From positions 3,410,001 to 3,474,000 of the forward strand of contig NZ_AP024655.1 in NCBI RefSeq assembly GCF_019977355.1: a stretch of 64,000 nt of DNA, given 5' to 3'. This document shows positions 18,349-29,029 of this stretch, one piece after another (positions within the stretch are counted from its first letter, which is position 1; the number at the start of each line of letters is the position of its first letter). The DNA comes from Arthrobacter sp. NicSoilB8. GTDB taxonomy: Bacteria > Actinomycetota > Actinomycetes > Actinomycetales > Micrococcaceae. The notes beneath the pieces were generated by a model that had not been told where the DNA came from, searched no databases, and saw only the letters and a list, made by a program, of their open reading frames with translations. The position numbers and the translations under genes were made by a program.

Positions 18349-18831
18349 ATGAATCCAGTCACCGGGATCCGCGCAGCCGCGGCGACCCCAGCCCCACCCG
18401 TCCCTGCCCTTCGGGTGGTGTCCGGCACGGCAGCGCCGGACGTGCACCCCGCCCCGCCCCCGGAGCCCCTGCACGTGGTTGATGAAGGCCGCGAGATCTG
18501 CGCGATTTCCCGCAGCACCGTGCAGGCGGCCATCGAAGTCCTTGCCGGCACGAGGCCTGCGCAGCAGCTCTCCCGCCGCCTGGACCCGCACTGTCTTGCC
18601 GCCCTTCAACACCGCGCCGCGTTGACCCGGCGGGTAGCCTCCGGGAGCTCACCCACGGCCGGCCGGCTGCACCGCAACCCGTCCGTCCGGTCTGTCCGGG
18701 CCTGCCGGGTATCGGATGACGTCTACGAGGCCAGCGCTGTGGTGGTTGAGGACTCGCGGGTCCGCGCGGTCGCGTTGCGGCTGGAACGCGACACGGCGGC
18801 GTGGCGCGTCACAGTGCTGGAGATCGGCTGA
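18349..18831 (+). CDS. Rv3235-family protein
   Basis: The 160-residue soluble protein has a Pro/Ala-rich N-terminus and then a compact domain (AAIEVLAGTRPAQQLSRRLDPHCLAALQHRAAL) ending RVRAVALRLERDTAAWRVTVLEIG. This pattern and its position between a LysM gene and secA match the actinobacterial Rv3235 family, whose biochemical role is unknown. AAAGGA precedes the ATG. It is convergent with secA across a strong shared hairpin. Confidence 0.75.
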   Translation: MNPVTGIRAAAATPAPPVPALRVVSGTAAPDVHPAPPPEPLHVVDEGREICAISRSTVQAAIEVLAGTRPAQQLSRRLDPHCLAALQHRAALTRRVASGSSPTAGRLHRNPSVRSVRACRVSDDVYEASAVVVEDSRVRAVALRLERDTAAWRVTVLEIG

Positions 18832-18932
18832 GCGTCCCGCCGGGGCGGGAAGGAGGCCCGCCGGGGCGGGACACGGACCGGGAGGCCCCGAGGGGAAGCA
18901 GACCCGGCCTGCCAGGGAAAGGAGGGAAGATA

Positions 18933-18970
18933 CGCGGGAGGACCGGAACAATCGTTCCGGTCCTCCCGCG
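18933..18970. terminator. Bidirectional terminator between Rv3235-family gene and secA
   Basis: A perfect 17-bp stem (CGCGGGAGGACCGGAAC and its complement) with an AATC loop is followed by TTTT on the plus strand. It lies just downstream of both convergent genes. Confidence 0.88.
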
Positions 18971-18994
18971 TTTTCCTTAGCCTGGCTCCCGTGC

Positions 18995-21733
18995 CTAGCG
19001 CCGCTTCTTCTTCGCTGTGCGGCGGCCGATGTCCTGCGCAGCGGCCTTTGCCGGGTTCCCCGAACGGCCTGAGCTCTTCGCCTCGATCCGGGTCTGGGCA
19101 GCACCGTCCTCGCCGGGGGCGGTGTACTGCAGCTGGGCGGGCTTCTCCGGGGCCTCGAGCCCGGCAGCGTGGATCTGCGGCTCGTGGTGTTCCGTGTGCT
19201 CTCCCGCGGCGTCTGCCACCACAACATCCTCCGCCGGCGTCACTTCGACGTCGAGGTTGAACAGGAAGCCGACGCTCTCCTCGCGGATGGCCTCCATCAT
19301 GGCCTGGAACATGATGAAGCCCTCGCGCTGGTACTCCACCAGGGGGTCGCGCTGGGCCATGGCGCGCAGCCCGATGCCCTCCTTGAGGTAATCCATCTCG
19401 TAGAGGTGTTCCTGCCACTTCCGTCCGATCACGGACAGGACCACGCGGCGCTCGAGCTCGCGCATGCTTTCCGAGCCAATCGCCTGCTCCCTGGCCTGGT
19501 AGACCAGCCGGGCATCGGAGAGGATCTCTTCCCTCAGGAAATCGACGGTGACGCGGGACTTGCCGCCGGCCTCGTCAATGACGTCGCGCGGCGTGAAGCT
19601 CACGGGGTACAGGGTCTTGAGATTGGACCACAGCAGGTTGAAGTCCCAGTCATCGCCGGTGCCCTCGGCCGTGGCCGCGTCGATGAAGGCGTTGATGGTG
19701 TCTTCCAGGAAGTACTGGACCTTCTCGTGCAGGTCATCGCCTTCGAGGATACGGCGCCGGTCACCGTAGATTGCCTCGCGCTGGCGGTTCAGGACGTCGT
19801 CGTACTTCAGCACGTTCTTGCGCTGCTCGGCGTTGCGGCCCTCCACCTGGCCTTGGGCCGAGGCGATGGCGCGGGAGACGAGCTTGGATTCGAGCGCGAC
19901 ATCGTCAGGTACCGAGCTGTTCATGAGCCGTTCGGCCGCACCGGAGTTGAACAGGCGCATCAGGTCATCGGTGAGCGAGAGGTAGAACCGGGACTCGCCG
20001 GGGTCGCCCTGGCGTCCGGAACGGCCGCGCAGCTGGTTGTCGATGCGGCGTGATTCATGCCGCTCGGTGCCCAGCACGTAGAGTCCGCCCAGGTTGAGGA
20101 CTTCCTCATGTTCGTCTTTGACGGCCTGCTTGGCAGACTCGAACGCCTCGGGCCACGCGGCCTCGTATTCCTCGGAGTTTTCCTCCGGGTCCAGGCCCCG
20201 GCGGGCCAGTTCGGCGACGGCGGTGAACTCGGCGTTGCCGCCGAGCATGATGTCGGTGCCGCGGCCGGCCATGTTGGTCGCGACGGTGACGGCGCCCTTG
20301 CGGCCGGCCTGGGCCACAATGGAGGCTTCCCGGGCGTGGTTCTTGGCGTTCAGGACCTCGTGGCGGACGCCTTCCTTGGCCAGCAGCCGGGAGAGGTATT
20401 CGCTCTTCTCGACGCTGGTGGTGCCGACGAGGACCGGCTGGCCCTTCTCGTGGCGTTCGGCGATGTCCTTGACGACGGCGTCGAACTTGACGGTCTCGTT
20501 CTTGTAGACGAGGTCCGGCTGGTCGATCCGCTGCATGTCGCGGTTGGTGGGGATTGCCACGACGCCGAGCTTGTAGGTGCTCATGAACTCGGCGGCCTCG
20601 GTCTCGGCCGTGCCGGTCATGCCTGCGAGCTTGTCATACATGCGGAAGTAGTTCTGCAGCGTGACAGTGGCGAGCGTCTGGTTTTCAGCCTTGATCTCGA
20701 CGCCTTCTTTGGCTTCGATGGCCTGGTGCATGCCCTCGTTGTAGCGGCGGCCGGCCAGGATGCGGCCGGTGTGCTCATCGACGATCAGCACCTCGCCGTC
20801 GAGGATGACGTAGTCCTTGTCCCGCTTGAACAGTTCCTTGGCTTTGATGGCGTTGTTCAGGAAGCCGATCAGCGGGGTGTTGGCGGACTCGTAAAGGTTG
20901 TGGATGCCGAGGTAGTCCTCTACCTTTTCAATGCCGGCTTCAAGGACACCGACAGTGCGCTTCTTCTCATCGACCTCGTAGTCGGTCTCGGGCTGCAGGC
21001 GCGTGACCACCTTGGCGAACTCGCTGTACCAGCGGTTGGTGTCCCCCTGGGCCGGGCCGGAGATGATGAGCGGCGTGCGGGCCTCGTCGATGAGGATGGA
21101 GTCCACTTCGTCGACGACGGCGAAGTGATGGCCGCGCTGGACGAGCTCGGACTTGTCCCACGCCATGTTGTCGCGCAGGTAGTCGAAGCCGAATTCATTG
21201 TTGGTGCCGTAGGTGATGTCCGCGGCATACTGCTCGCGGCGCAGGGCCGGGTCCTGGTTGGACAGGATGCAGCCGCTGCTCAGGCCGAGGAAGCGGTAGA
21301 CGCGGCCCATGAGATCAGACTGGTATTCGGCGAGGTAATCGTTCACGGTGACGACGTGGACGCCCTTGCCGGTGAGGGCATTGAGGTAGGCCGGAGCAGT
21401 GGCCACCAGGGTCTTGCCTTCACCGGTCTTCATCTCGGCGATGTTGCCCAGGTGCAGGGCCGCGCCACCCATGAGCTGGACGTCGAAGTGGCGCAGGCCG
21501 AGGGTGCGGGACGAGGCCTCGCGGACGGCCGCGAAGGCCTCGGGCAGCAGATCGTCGAGTTTTTCGCCGTCCTGGTGGCGTGCGCGCAGACGGTCAGTTT
21601 CTTCACGGAGCTCAGCGTCCGTGAAGGTTTGGAAGGAGCTCTCCAGGGCATTGATGGAATCGGCATAGTTCCGCAGTTGCCGCAGGGTCCTTTTGTCCCC
21701 TGTGCGGAGAAGTTTTTCGATAAGTGATGCCAC
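18995..21733 (-). CDS. secA: Preprotein translocase ATPase SecA
   Basis: SecA drives export of unfolded proteins through SecYEG. The 912-residue protein has Walker A MKTGEGKT, the DEAD-type motif [21 protein letters not shown] and the second nucleotide-binding motif [14 protein letters not shown], then the scaffold and wing regions. The C-terminus ends [15 protein letters not shown] and has no zinc-binding cysteine tail. Start is GTG with GGGAG nine bases upstream. Its place after hpf and before an Rv3235-family gene resembles secA1 of M. tuberculosis, so it is probably the housekeeping copy. Confidence 0.97.
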   Translation of the reverse strand: MASLIEKLLRTGDKRTLRQLRNYADSINALESSFQTFTDAELREETDRLRARHQDGEKLDDLLPEAFAAVREASSRTLGLRHFDVQLMGGAALHLGNIAEMKTGEGKTLVATAPAYLNALTGKGVHVVTVNDYLAEYQSDLMGRVYRFLGLSSGCILSNQDPALRREQYAADITYGTNNEFGFDYLRDNMAWDKSELVQRGHHFAVVDEVDSILIDEARTPLIISGPAQGDTNRWYSEFAKVVTRLQPETDYEVDEKKRTVGVLEAGIEKVEDYLGIHNLYESANTPLIGFLNNAIKAKELFKRDKDYVILDGEVLIVDEHTGRILAGRRYNEGMHQAIEAKEGVEIKAENQTLATVTLQNYFRMYDKLAGMTGTAETEAAEFMSTYKLGVVAIPTNRDMQRIDQPDLVYKNETVKFDAVVKDIAERHEKGQPVLVGTTSVEKSEYLSRLLAKEGVRHEVLNAKNHAREASIVAQAGRKGAVTVATNMAGRGTDIMLGGNAEFTAVAELARRGLDPEENSEEYEAAWPEAFESAKQAVKDEHEEVLNLGGLYVLGTERHESRRIDNQLRGRSGRQGDPGESRFYLSLTDDLMRLFNSGAAERLMNSSVPDDVALESKLVSRAIASAQGQVEGRNAEQRKNVLKYDDVLNRQREAIYGDRRRILEGDDLHEKVQYFLEDTINAFIDAATAEGTGDDWDFNLLWSNLKTLYPVSFTPRDVIDEAGGKSRVTVDFLREEILSDARLVYQAREQAIGSESMRELERRVVLSVIGRKWQEHLYEMDYLKEGIGLRAMAQRDPLVEYQREGFIMFQAMMEAIREESVGFLFNLDVEVTPAEDVVVADAAGEHTEHHEPQIHAAGLEAPEKPAQLQYTAPGEDGAAQTRIEAKSSGRSGNPAKAAAQDIGRRTAKKKRR

Positions 21734-21834
21734 GTGAAGTTGCTCCCAGTCTCAAGCCGCCGAATTCTGGCGTGATTTAGTCTACGGGAGAGACGCAGGG
21801 CCGGGGGCGCCTGTTCCCTCATAGCGGATACTGC

Positions 21835-23055
21835 TCATTGCCGGGCAGCCACGGCTTCGGCGAGCGCCGGGGCTAGATCCCCCGTCGGCGCGACGACCAC
21901 CCCGTCCAGTCCCAGCCACTCTGCCATGAGCTGCAGTTCCGCGGCGAGTTCGACGGCGGTGTCCGCCGGCGCGCCGGATTCGGCATGGGCGGTCCTTACC
22001 AACAGCCGGCTCCCGGCCCGGTCCGCTTTGAGGTCCACCCGTGCGACGATCGCGTCTCGCAGGAGGAACGGCAGGACGTAGTAGCCGTAGCGGCGCTTCG
22101 CCTCGGGGGTGTAAATCTCGATCCGGTAGTGGAACCCGAATAATTCCTCAAGCCGGCGGCGTTCGAACACCAGGGAGTCGAAGGGGCTCAGGAGCGCACG
22201 GCCGGTGGCGGAGCGCGGAAGTTTCGCCTCCGCGTGACGGTACAGGGGCCGGTCCCAGCCGGCCACCGTGACCGGCTGCAGCCGGCCGGTGTCCACGAGG
22301 TTCCGGACGGCGATGGCTGCGGCTTTTTGCGGCGTTCGGAAATAGTCAGCGAAGCACCGGACGGTCCCGATGCCGTGGGCCCGGGCCGCGGCGTCGATCA
22401 GCCGGTCCATTGCGGCGGCCGCGTCCGGTTCGGTGGCCTCCGTCGCAGCTACCGGTCCGGGCAGCACCCGGGCCGTAAGGGTGTAGCGCCGTTCGAAGGA
22501 TTCGGTCCTCGAGGATGCGGAAATGAGGCCGTCCTCAAACAGATGCTCCAGGACCCTTTTGACGGCATTCCAGTTCCAGCCCCAGTTGTCCCGCTGCCGG
22601 TCCTCCACGTGGCCCAGCCGCGCCGTCAGTTCGGCGGCGGTCATCGGTTTCCCGGCGGCAAGGGTTTCCAGCACCCTGGTCGCCACACCGTTGCGCAGTT
22701 CGGGGTCCATGGCGTGCGCGCCCACCCATGAGCGGTTCTGCCACTGCACGAGGTCGTGGAAGTGGTCCGGGCGGATGAAACAGGCCTCGTGTGCCCAGTA
22801 CTCCATCATCCGGCGCGGGTGGGTCCCCGCCATCCGCTTGAGGATGGCGCGGTCGTAGTTGCCCAGCCGGGAGAAGAACGGCAGGAAGTGGCTGCGGGAA
22901 ACCACGTTGACCGAATCGATCTGCACCAGGTGCAACCGGGCAAAGGTACGGCCCACCGCCCGTGCGCTCACGGGTCCGGCGGGCCGTACCTTGTCCAATC
23001 CCTGGGCTGCCAATGCGATCCGCCGTGCCTGTGCCAGGCTCAGCGATGCTTGCAC
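21835..23055 (-). CDS. Winged-helix protein of the YcaQ DNA-glycosylase family
   Basis: The 406-residue protein has the family signatures LVQIDSVNVVSRSHFLPFFSRLG and EYWAHEACFIRPD, a central winged-helix region (ELTARLGHVEDRQRDNWGWNWNAVKRVLEHLFEDG) and C-terminal DSLVFERRRLEELFGFHYRIEIY. YcaQ/AlkZ relatives unhook DNA interstrand crosslinks, and homologues in Streptomyces protect against DNA-damaging antibiotics. The catalytic Gln-x-Asp shows here as QID. GTG start with GAAGGGA upstream. It sits 32 bp downstream of hpf, probably cotranscribed. Confidence 0.85.
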   Translation of the reverse strand: MQASLSLAQARRIALAAQGLDKVRPAGPVSARAVGRTFARLHLVQIDSVNVVSRSHFLPFFSRLGNYDRAILKRMAGTHPRRMMEYWAHEACFIRPDHFHDLVQWQNRSWVGAHAMDPELRNGVATRVLETLAAGKPMTAAELTARLGHVEDRQRDNWGWNWNAVKRVLEHLFEDGLISASSRTESFERRYTLTARVLPGPVAATEATEPDAAAAMDRLIDAAARAHGIGTVRCFADYFRTPQKAAAIAVRNLVDTGRLQPVTVAGWDRPLYRHAEAKLPRSATGRALLSPFDSLVFERRRLEELFGFHYRIEIYTPEAKRRYGYYVLPFLLRDAIVARVDLKADRAGSRLLVRTAHAESGAPADTAVELAAELQLMAEWLGLDGVVVAPTGDLAPALAEAVAARQ

Positions 23056-23087
23056 GTCAGTCCCTTCGTTGGATGGTCTGCACCAGC

Positions 23088-23813
23088 TTATGCGCTGGCA
23101 GGCTCATCCTCGGAACGATAGGCCAGGATCTTGTCTTCCAGACTTGAATGTCCGGGCTCGCACGTCTGGTCCAGGGAGATGACCCCGTAGGTCCAGCCGT
23201 CGCGGCGGTACACGACCGACGGCGCCTTGGTCTCCTTGTCTACGAAAAGGTAGAAGTCGTGACCCACGAGTTCCATGTTGTCAACGGCGTCATCGAGCGT
23301 CAGCTGGGCCGCGGGGAACACCTTCCGGCGGATCAGCACGGGCGAGTCGCCGGCCGGAATATCGTTCTCGACCTCGTAGGGCGACTTCTCTGCCGCCGCC
23401 GCCGGGGCAGCCTGCTGGTTTGCCGCCTCGACGTAGAGGGGCTCGTTGGGGCTTGCCGGTTCCAAGGTTGCCGTCGCCTCGGTGACGGACTTGGGCGTGT
23501 GCCGGCCGTGATGGACCTTTCTGCGGTCCCTTGCCCTGCGCAGGCGTTCAAGAAGCTTGTTGTAAGCGAGATCGAACGCAGCGAACTTGTCTGCGGCACT
23601 CGCTTCTGCGCGGATTACTGGGCCGCGTCCCAGGACTGTCAACTCAACCGTGAGCGATTCGGCGGTCTGGCGGGCCTTGGTCTCCTTGGTGACCTTCGCG
23701 TCTACCCTCTGGACCTTGTCTCCCAACGACGCGATCTTTGAGATCTTATCGTCGGCATATTCGCGGAACCGGTCCGAGACCGTCAAGTTGCGTCCGCTGA
23801 TCATGAACTCCAT
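23088..23813 (-). CDS. hpf: Ribosome hibernation promoting factor, long form
   Basis: The 241-residue protein has the N-terminal HPF/RaiA domain (MISGRNLTVSDRFREYADDKI, about 1-100), an Ala/Pro linker (about 120-165) and the C-terminal dimerisation domain (LIRRKVFPAAQLTLDDAVDNMELVGHDFYLFVDKET). Long HPF dimerises 70S ribosomes into inactive 100S particles in stationary phase. I chose the ATG at 23813, which has GGAGG before it; an upstream ATG four codons earlier would put that site inside the gene. The 171-bp upstream region includes an AT-rich patch around 23955-23985. Confidence 0.93.
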   Translation of the reverse strand: MEFMISGRNLTVSDRFREYADDKISKIASLGDKVQRVDAKVTKETKARQTAESLTVELTVLGRGPVIRAEASAADKFAAFDLAYNKLLERLRRARDRRKVHHGRHTPKSVTEATATLEPASPNEPLYVEAANQQAAPAAAAEKSPYEVENDIPAGDSPVLIRRKVFPAAQLTLDDAVDNMELVGHDFYLFVDKETKAPSVVYRRDGWTYGVISLDQTCEPGHSSLEDKILAYRSEDEPASA

Positions 23814-23984
23814 GGTGCCCTCCAAATGACTTCGGTGACACGACGGCGGTACTTTCCGGGGGCCGATCTGAATGACAGTCGAGCCCCTTTCCGAGCCGCT
23901 ATCGACAGGTACATCTGTTCTTGGTACCCATCTTCGACGTTAGTTCATAGCAACCTGTTATTCATCCTTTTACGGTTTATTTTT

Positions 23985-24896
23985 TTACGTTCCGCCGTCC
24001 GGCCGCGCCACCGCGGGGCTGGGGGCGCCGACGTCGGAAGTCGCCGGCGGGCGTGTCGCGGCCACCACGACGGCGCCGCCGACGAGGGCTCCTGCTGCCC
24101 GCAGCGCACGGGCCGCCTCGGCCACCGTGGCACCGGTGGTCAGCACGTCATCGACGATGATGCAGGCGCGTCCTTCTACACTCGGAGACCAAGGCCCGGC
24201 CCTGGCGCGCATGGATCCCCGCACCCGCCGGGACCGGGCACCCAGGCCCAGTCCCTTCTGTCCGCCGGGCAGGTAGCGGGCCCCGCCCAGGGGCATCCGG
24301 TTCCGCACGGCCGGCACGGTTTTCCGCAACGCGTCCGCGACCGTAAACCCCGGGATTTCATCGCCGAGAACCAGCCGGCGCAGCAGGACATGGACCGGGC
24401 TGAAGCCCCGCTTGCGGAACGCAGCGGCGCTCGTGGGCACGGGGACGAGGGTGAGGCCCCGTGCCTGCCCGGCAGCGGCGAGGAGGGCACGCGCCAGGGC
24501 CCGCGCCAGCTCGACGCCCAGCCGTGCCTGGCCGTGGCTCTTGAAGGACAGCAGGCACTGCGCCAGTTCCGCCCGGTAGGCCCCTGCCGCCACCACGGGA
24601 AGCAGGACGGAGCCGTCCATGTCCATCAGGGCGGGCGCCTGGGCCTCCGCCCGGAACGGCTTCAAGGTCAGCAGGCGGAGCTGCCGCGAGCACGCTCCGC
24701 AGAGCGCGGCGTCCTCGGCACCGCAGCAGACGCAGTCCACGGGCAGGGCAAGGGCGAGCACCTCGGCCGCGGCCGCCGCCGTCCGGTCGGACAGCCGTGC
24801 CAGCGGCCGAGCGTAGATGCCGCGGTGCCGCGCTGCCGTCGGTGCGGCCGGGGCAAGGTCCGGATCGGTGGCCGAACGCGGGTCGGTGTTACTCAT
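23985..24896 (-). CDS. ComF-family phosphoribosyltransferase-like protein
   Basis: The 303-residue protein has an N-terminal zinc-ribbon (DCVCCGAEDAALCGACSRQL, about 55-75) and a C-terminal PRPP-binding motif (CIIVDDVLTTGATVAEAARAL), the ComF layout. In competent bacteria ComF aids DNA uptake; in actinobacteria its role is unclear. GGGG precedes the ATG at 24896, and a TTG 20 codons upstream (24956) is an alternative. It lies between lpqB and hpf, as in M. tuberculosis (Rv3242c). The 258-bp gap back to the lpqB stop is GC-rich with several short inverted repeats and contains a DnaA-like nonamer (24948-24956). Confidence 0.85.
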   Translation of the reverse strand: MSNTDPRSATDPDLAPAAPTAARHRGIYARPLARLSDRTAAAAAEVLALALPVDCVCCGAEDAALCGACSRQLRLLTLKPFRAEAQAPALMDMDGSVLLPVVAAGAYRAELAQCLLSFKSHGQARLGVELARALARALLAAAGQARGLTLVPVPTSAAAFRKRGFSPVHVLLRRLVLGDEIPGFTVADALRKTVPAVRNRMPLGGARYLPGGQKGLGLGARSRRVRGSMRARAGPWSPSVEGRACIIVDDVLTTGATVAEAARALRAAGALVGGAVVVAATRPPATSDVGAPSPAVARPDGGT

Positions 24897-25154
24897 CCCC
24901 CGATCCTGGACCGGGAAGTCCGTCGGCGGAAACGCCGCTGGAGCGTATGTGGACAACTGAGCCTCCAGCGAACCCCCGTCTGCGTGACGGCGCGTGCAAC
25001 GTCGCGGTCACGGGCCCGCCCGCGCCCTCAGGCCACCGGGTCCCAGGGTTAGGCCCAGGGTTACCGCCCCGAGCCCCGGCCCTCCGAGGGCCCGCCCAGG
25101 GGGTTAGCCGCCGGCGCCGGGCTCGCGGCGGTCGGCAGGCGCCCTGTCCCCGCG

Positions 25155-26873
25155 TCAGCCCGGGAACGACGGGTCGATGGGTCCCTTGAGCTGCGGTGAC
25201 CAGCCGTTGCCGAGCCGCTGGAAGATTCCTTCGGCGGACTGGCCGTAAATCTCCGATGTTCCGTTGCCAGCGCTGAGCGCCGTCAGCCCGGGCCACGGAG
25301 CCAGCTGCTGCGGCTGTGCCGAGGTCAGGGACAACAGCTCGGGAGTGACGGCGTCGCTGGCGGAGGCCTTCATGACCGCGACGGTGGTGTCATCCACCCA
25401 AACCCCCTGGTCCGGATCCCGGGGAGTCAGGAGCGTCAGGGGCACGGTCAGATCCCTCGGGGTGCCGTCCGCGTTCCGGATGATCCCGGTGATCTGGACC
25501 TTGCTCTTGCCGTTCTGCTCGGAAATGACCAGGGCACGCGTGCCGTCCCGGGATATCCGGAATTCCTTGACGGTCCGGCCCGCCAGCCAGCCCGGCGACA
25601 GGGTCACGGTGGGCACACTGGCGTTCTCCGGCATGCCGACCGGCCGGTAGGCCACCACCTCAGTGGCTCCGGCAGGGCCCGGTCCCGCGGTCCAGACCCA
25701 GTCGTAGCGGCCGAATGAGGGCCGGGAAAGGGTAGCCCGGGTAGTCAGCGCCCTGGCGGGCTGGCCCGGAACGATCGAGTACAACGTGGTGCGGGCGGCA
25801 TTGAGGAACGCCACGGCCTGTGATTCGGTCGATTCCGCCGGTGCCCGCGGTGACAGGGCTGCGACGGACCGGATGTCCGGCAACGGTGAGAGCCGGTTGT
25901 TCTCGTAGCGGACCAGGTCGTTGTTGCTGACGGCGATTTGGTAGGCCGGGACGTTTTCGTCCCGGATCGGAGGCAGCACCGAGCCGTTGTCCTCGACGCG
26001 GACCAGGTCCTGGTTGGCTCGGAGCTCGACGTTGATGACATCCGGCTGGCTGCGGAAGGTCAGGGCGAGCTGCGTCTGCATCCGCAGCCGGTCCTCGTTG
26101 GAGGCCTCCACGAGGTCCTTGGCGGTCAGATCCACCTGGGCGGCGCCTGAGACCACCGGCACGGACTCCCGCGCCAGCTTGATCCCCGACGGGAAGGCGC
26201 TGACGACGGCACCCTTGAGGTACGGGGCGGGGCCGCCGAGCAGGGCGCTCGTCATGGCCTTGACGGTCTTCTTGCGGATGAACCAGCGGACATCGGGCAC
26301 GGCGTAAGTGAACGTGGGGTCGTAGAAGTAGATCGGGTAGGCGCCGTAGATGACCTTGAAGGTCTCTTCCGGGATGGCCGTGCCGTCCGGGAGTTCGGAG
26401 ATCCGCCACTCGCCGTCCACTTGGGTCACGGTGACGGGGATGTTCTCGGTGGTGCCCTCGGGAAGCTGCGTCGCCACGCCGTCGGCGTCCACCGAATAGG
26501 CGACGTCGAGCTGGTAGTTGAAGACGTTTTCGACGCCGGTGGCCACCACTGTGGCCTTGCGGAAGACGAGCGCCCGCTGGTCCGGCTTCCACGTCACCGA
26601 TGACGCCTGGGTCAGGTACTGCCGGGCGACGGCGTAGTCGTCCTCGTACCCGCTTCCGGCCAGGTAGAAGTCTTCGATCACTGCCTCGGGCCCCGCACCG
26701 GGACGCGGCGCGGCCGGGAAGAAGACCGGGGCATTGGGGTTTCCCGCGCTCTCATCAGTGCTCTTGCCGACGGGCCCCGAGCGTGGAATCTGGGCGCAGG
26801 AGGTCAACAGAAGCAGCACCACAGCAAGCAGCGCGGCCCCGGCCCGGGTGAACTTTCTGGAACTACGGCTCAT
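25155..26873 (-). CDS. lpqB: Lipoprotein LpqB
   Basis: The 572-residue protein starts with a lipoprotein signal ([14 protein letters not shown], lipidated Cys at about 26), followed by GerMN-type domains (about 60-330) and a C-terminal LpqB beta-propeller region. LpqB binds the extracellular part of MtrB and modulates MtrA phosphorylation and cell-wall homeostasis in mycobacteria. Its start overlaps the stop of mtrB by ATGA, so expression is coupled within mtrA-mtrB-lpqB. Confidence 0.95.
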   Translation of the reverse strand: MSRSSRKFTRAGAALLAVVLLLLTSCAQIPRSGPVGKSTDESAGNPNAPVFFPAAPRPGAGPEAVIEDFYLAGSGYEDDYAVARQYLTQASSVTWKPDQRALVFRKATVVATGVENVFNYQLDVAYSVDADGVATQLPEGTTENIPVTVTQVDGEWRISELPDGTAIPEETFKVIYGAYPIYFYDPTFTYAVPDVRWFIRKKTVKAMTSALLGGPAPYLKGAVVSAFPSGIKLARESVPVVSGAAQVDLTAKDLVEASNEDRLRMQTQLALTFRSQPDVINVELRANQDLVRVEDNGSVLPPIRDENVPAYQIAVSNNDLVRYENNRLSPLPDIRSVAALSPRAPAESTESQAVAFLNAARTTLYSIVPGQPARALTTRATLSRPSFGRYDWVWTAGPGPAGATEVVAYRPVGMPENASVPTVTLSPGWLAGRTVKEFRISRDGTRALVISEQNGKSKVQITGIIRNADGTPRDLTVPLTLLTPRDPDQGVWVDDTTVAVMKASASDAVTPELLSLTSAQPQQLAPWPGLTALSAGNGTSEIYGQSAEGIFQRLGNGWSPQLKGPIDPSFPG

Positions 26874-29029
26874 GCCCTGCCTTCCGTCCCGGTGTCCCGG
26901 GGGCCGGCCGGACCGTTGTCCGGGATCATCCTGCCGACGGTAACCGAACCGTCAGTGACGTCATCAGTGAATCCGTCAGGAGTCGTCCCGCCGTCCACGG
27001 CGCCCGATGCGCCCGCCGCGTCCACGGGCGGTGCTTCGACGCGCAGTGCCGCAACGGAAGGTGCCGCAACGGAAGGTGTCTCAACGGGAGGTGCCGCAAC
27101 GGCCGGGGTACTTGCAGCCGGCGGCGGGTCCAGCAGGAGCACCGTCTGTTGGTTGCCTGTCCCCGGGAGCCCCACGTTGACCGGTTCGAGCTGGAGCGGA
27201 GACCTGGTGATCGGTTCATCGCGGCGCAACGGAAGGGTGAGCCGGAAGTTTGAGCCGTTACCCTTGCTCCCCCACGCCTGCAGCCAGCCGTTGTGCAGCT
27301 TGGTGTCCTCGGCGGCGATGGACAGGCCCAGCCCGCTGCCGCCGGTGGTGCGGGCGCGGGCGGGATCGGCCCGCCAGAAGCGGTCGAAGACGCGGGCAGC
27401 CTCGGCCGGCGTCATGCCGATGCCGTGGTCTCGCACGGCCACAGCCACGGCGGTGTCGTTGGCGGCCACGGAGATGTTCACCGGCCGGCCCTCGCCGTGT
27501 TCGAGCGCATTCAGGATCAGGTTGCGCAGGATGCGGTCGATCCTGCGGTCGTCCATGTCGACGATGATGCTGCCGGCCGGAGCGTTAAGGGTGACGGCCG
27601 ATCCGTATTCGGCGGCAACGGGTGCCACGCCCTCGATCACGTGCGAGACGAGCTGCACAATGTCCGTGGGTTCCGCGTCGAGGGTGGCCGCGCCGGCGTC
27701 AAAGCGCGAGATTTCCAGCAGATCCGCCAGGAGCGACTGGAACCGTTCCACCTGGTTGTACAGCAACTCCGCGGAGCGCTTGTTGATGGGGTCGAAATCC
27801 TCGCGGGCGTCATAGAGGACCTCCGCAGCCATGCGCACCGTGGTGAGCGGCGTGCGGAGCTCGTGGGACACGTCGGAGACGAACCGCTGCTGCATCTGCG
27901 AGAGTGTGGCCAGCTGCGTGATTTGTTCCTGCAGGCTTGCCGCCATGTGGTTAAACGAGGCGCCGAGGCGGGCGACCTCGTCCTCGCCCTTGACCACCAT
28001 GCGCTCCTGCAGCTGGCCGGCGGCGAGCTTTTCGGAGACGACGGCGGCGTGGCTGACCGGGCTGACGACGTTCCGCGTGACATACCAGGCGACGCCGCCG
28101 ATCATGAGCACCAGCAGGGCGCCGCCGGCCAGGAGGACGTTCTGGATCTCGTCCAGCGTCTTCTGCGCCGTGTTGAGGTCATAGATGAGGTAGAGCTCGT
28201 AGACGGTGCCGTTGAAGGTCACTTTGTTGCCCACCGCGATGCCGGGGCGGTCCTCGGTTCCCACCGGAAACTGCGTGGACGCCCAGTACTGGTCCTTGCC
28301 CGAGTCCTGCACGGCCTTGCGCAGGTCCGGGGGGATGACGCCGATAGTGAGCTGGTCCGAGGCCCGGGATTCCACCCACCGGTTGCGCGGCTTGGTCTGC
28401 TCGGGCATCGCTTCGAAAACGTAGCGCCGCTGGATGACGGACCCGCGGCCCTCGACGGCGTTCAGGGTGTCATAAACCAGGGTGATGACGCTGGATTGGT
28501 CCGTGACCTGGGCGCCGTCGAACGTGTCCTGGACCTGCTTGACGTTGTAGCGGGTCTCCGATTCGGCCTGGGCGAGCCGTTCCTGGAACAGATTGTTGGC
28601 GATCTGGTTGGACAGGTACGCGCCCACCACTGCGAACGAACCGATGGCCAGCAGGAGCGTGGTCAGGACGGTCCGGAACTGCAGCGAACGCCGCCACTTC
28701 CGCTGCACGGCGCGGAGCAAGTAGCGAATGCCCGGCAAGAACCGCCGCGCCCCCGTGCGGACCAGCCGTGCGACCCGGACGCCAACGATCCTGGCGCGTT
28801 TGACCCACAGCCGGGTCCGGAAAAAGAGTCGGCGCCAAGGACCGGGCCCGCGGCCGGCCGGCCGCGGCTCGGGCCGGTCCGGTGCGGGCTGCTCGCGCTG
28901 CTCGGGCTGCTCAGCCGGTGGCGTGCCCGGTGCTGTGTCTAGCACCGTATCCAGCACCGTGTCCGGCGCCGTGTCCTGCGGGACGCTGCGGTCCGCAGGC
29001 TCAGGACCCTGCTTTATAGCCGACACCAC
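26870..29029 (-). CDS. mtrB: Sensor histidine kinase MtrB
   Basis: The 719-residue kinase has a long polar N-terminal extension (about 1-110), a first membrane helix ([21 protein letters not shown]), a large extracytoplasmic sensor, a second helix ([14 protein letters not shown]), HAMP, HisKA ([21 protein letters not shown]) and HATPase ([11 protein letters not shown]). A low-complexity C-terminal tail of about 130 residues follows. Mycobacterial MtrB is about 567 residues, so both tails are extra. They contain short tandem DNA repeats. GTG start; the gene overlaps the end of mtrA by 29 bases. Confidence 0.95.
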   Translation of the reverse strand: MVSAIKQGPEPADRSVPQDTAPDTVLDTVLDTAPGTPPAEQPEQREQPAPDRPEPRPAGRGPGPWRRLFFRTRLWVKRARIVGVRVARLVRTGARRFLPGIRYLLRAVQRKWRRSLQFRTVLTTLLLAIGSFAVVGAYLSNQIANNLFQERLAQAESETRYNVKQVQDTFDGAQVTDQSSVITLVYDTLNAVEGRGSVIQRRYVFEAMPEQTKPRNRWVESRASDQLTIGVIPPDLRKAVQDSGKDQYWASTQFPVGTEDRPGIAVGNKVTFNGTVYELYLIYDLNTAQKTLDEIQNVLLAGGALLVLMIGGVAWYVTRNVVSPVSHAAVVSEKLAAGQLQERMVVKGEDEVARLGASFNHMAASLQEQITQLATLSQMQQRFVSDVSHELRTPLTTVRMAAEVLYDAREDFDPINKRSAELLYNQVERFQSLLADLLEISRFDAGAATLDAEPTDIVQLVSHVIEGVAPVAAEYGSAVTLNAPAGSIIVDMDDRRIDRILRNLILNALEHGEGRPVNISVAANDTAVAVAVRDHGIGMTPAEAARVFDRFWRADPARARTTGGSGLGLSIAAEDTKLHNGWLQAWGSKGNGSNFRLTLPLRRDEPITRSPLQLEPVNVGLPGTGNQQTVLLLDPPPAASTPAVAAPPVETPSVAAPSVAALRVEAPPVDAAGASGAVDGGTTPDGFTDDVTDGSVTVGRMIPDNGPAGPRDTGTEGRA
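27045..27104 (-). repeat. 15-bp tandem repeat in the mtrB C-terminal tail
   Basis: Four units near GGTGCCGCAACGGAA (plus strand) code for alternating Ala/Pro/Ser/Val pentapeptides in the cytoplasmic tail of MtrB. The frame is preserved. Confidence 0.8.
28938..28973 (-). repeat. 12-bp tandem repeat in the mtrB N-terminus
   Basis: Three units related to TCCAGCACCGTG (plus strand) code for a DTVL tetrapeptide repeat near residues 20-31 of MtrB, before the first membrane helix. Confidence 0.75.

Noticed and set aside
20057..21727. A 556-codon open frame opposite secA
   Set aside because: Complementary-frame shadow of secA with no family resemblance.
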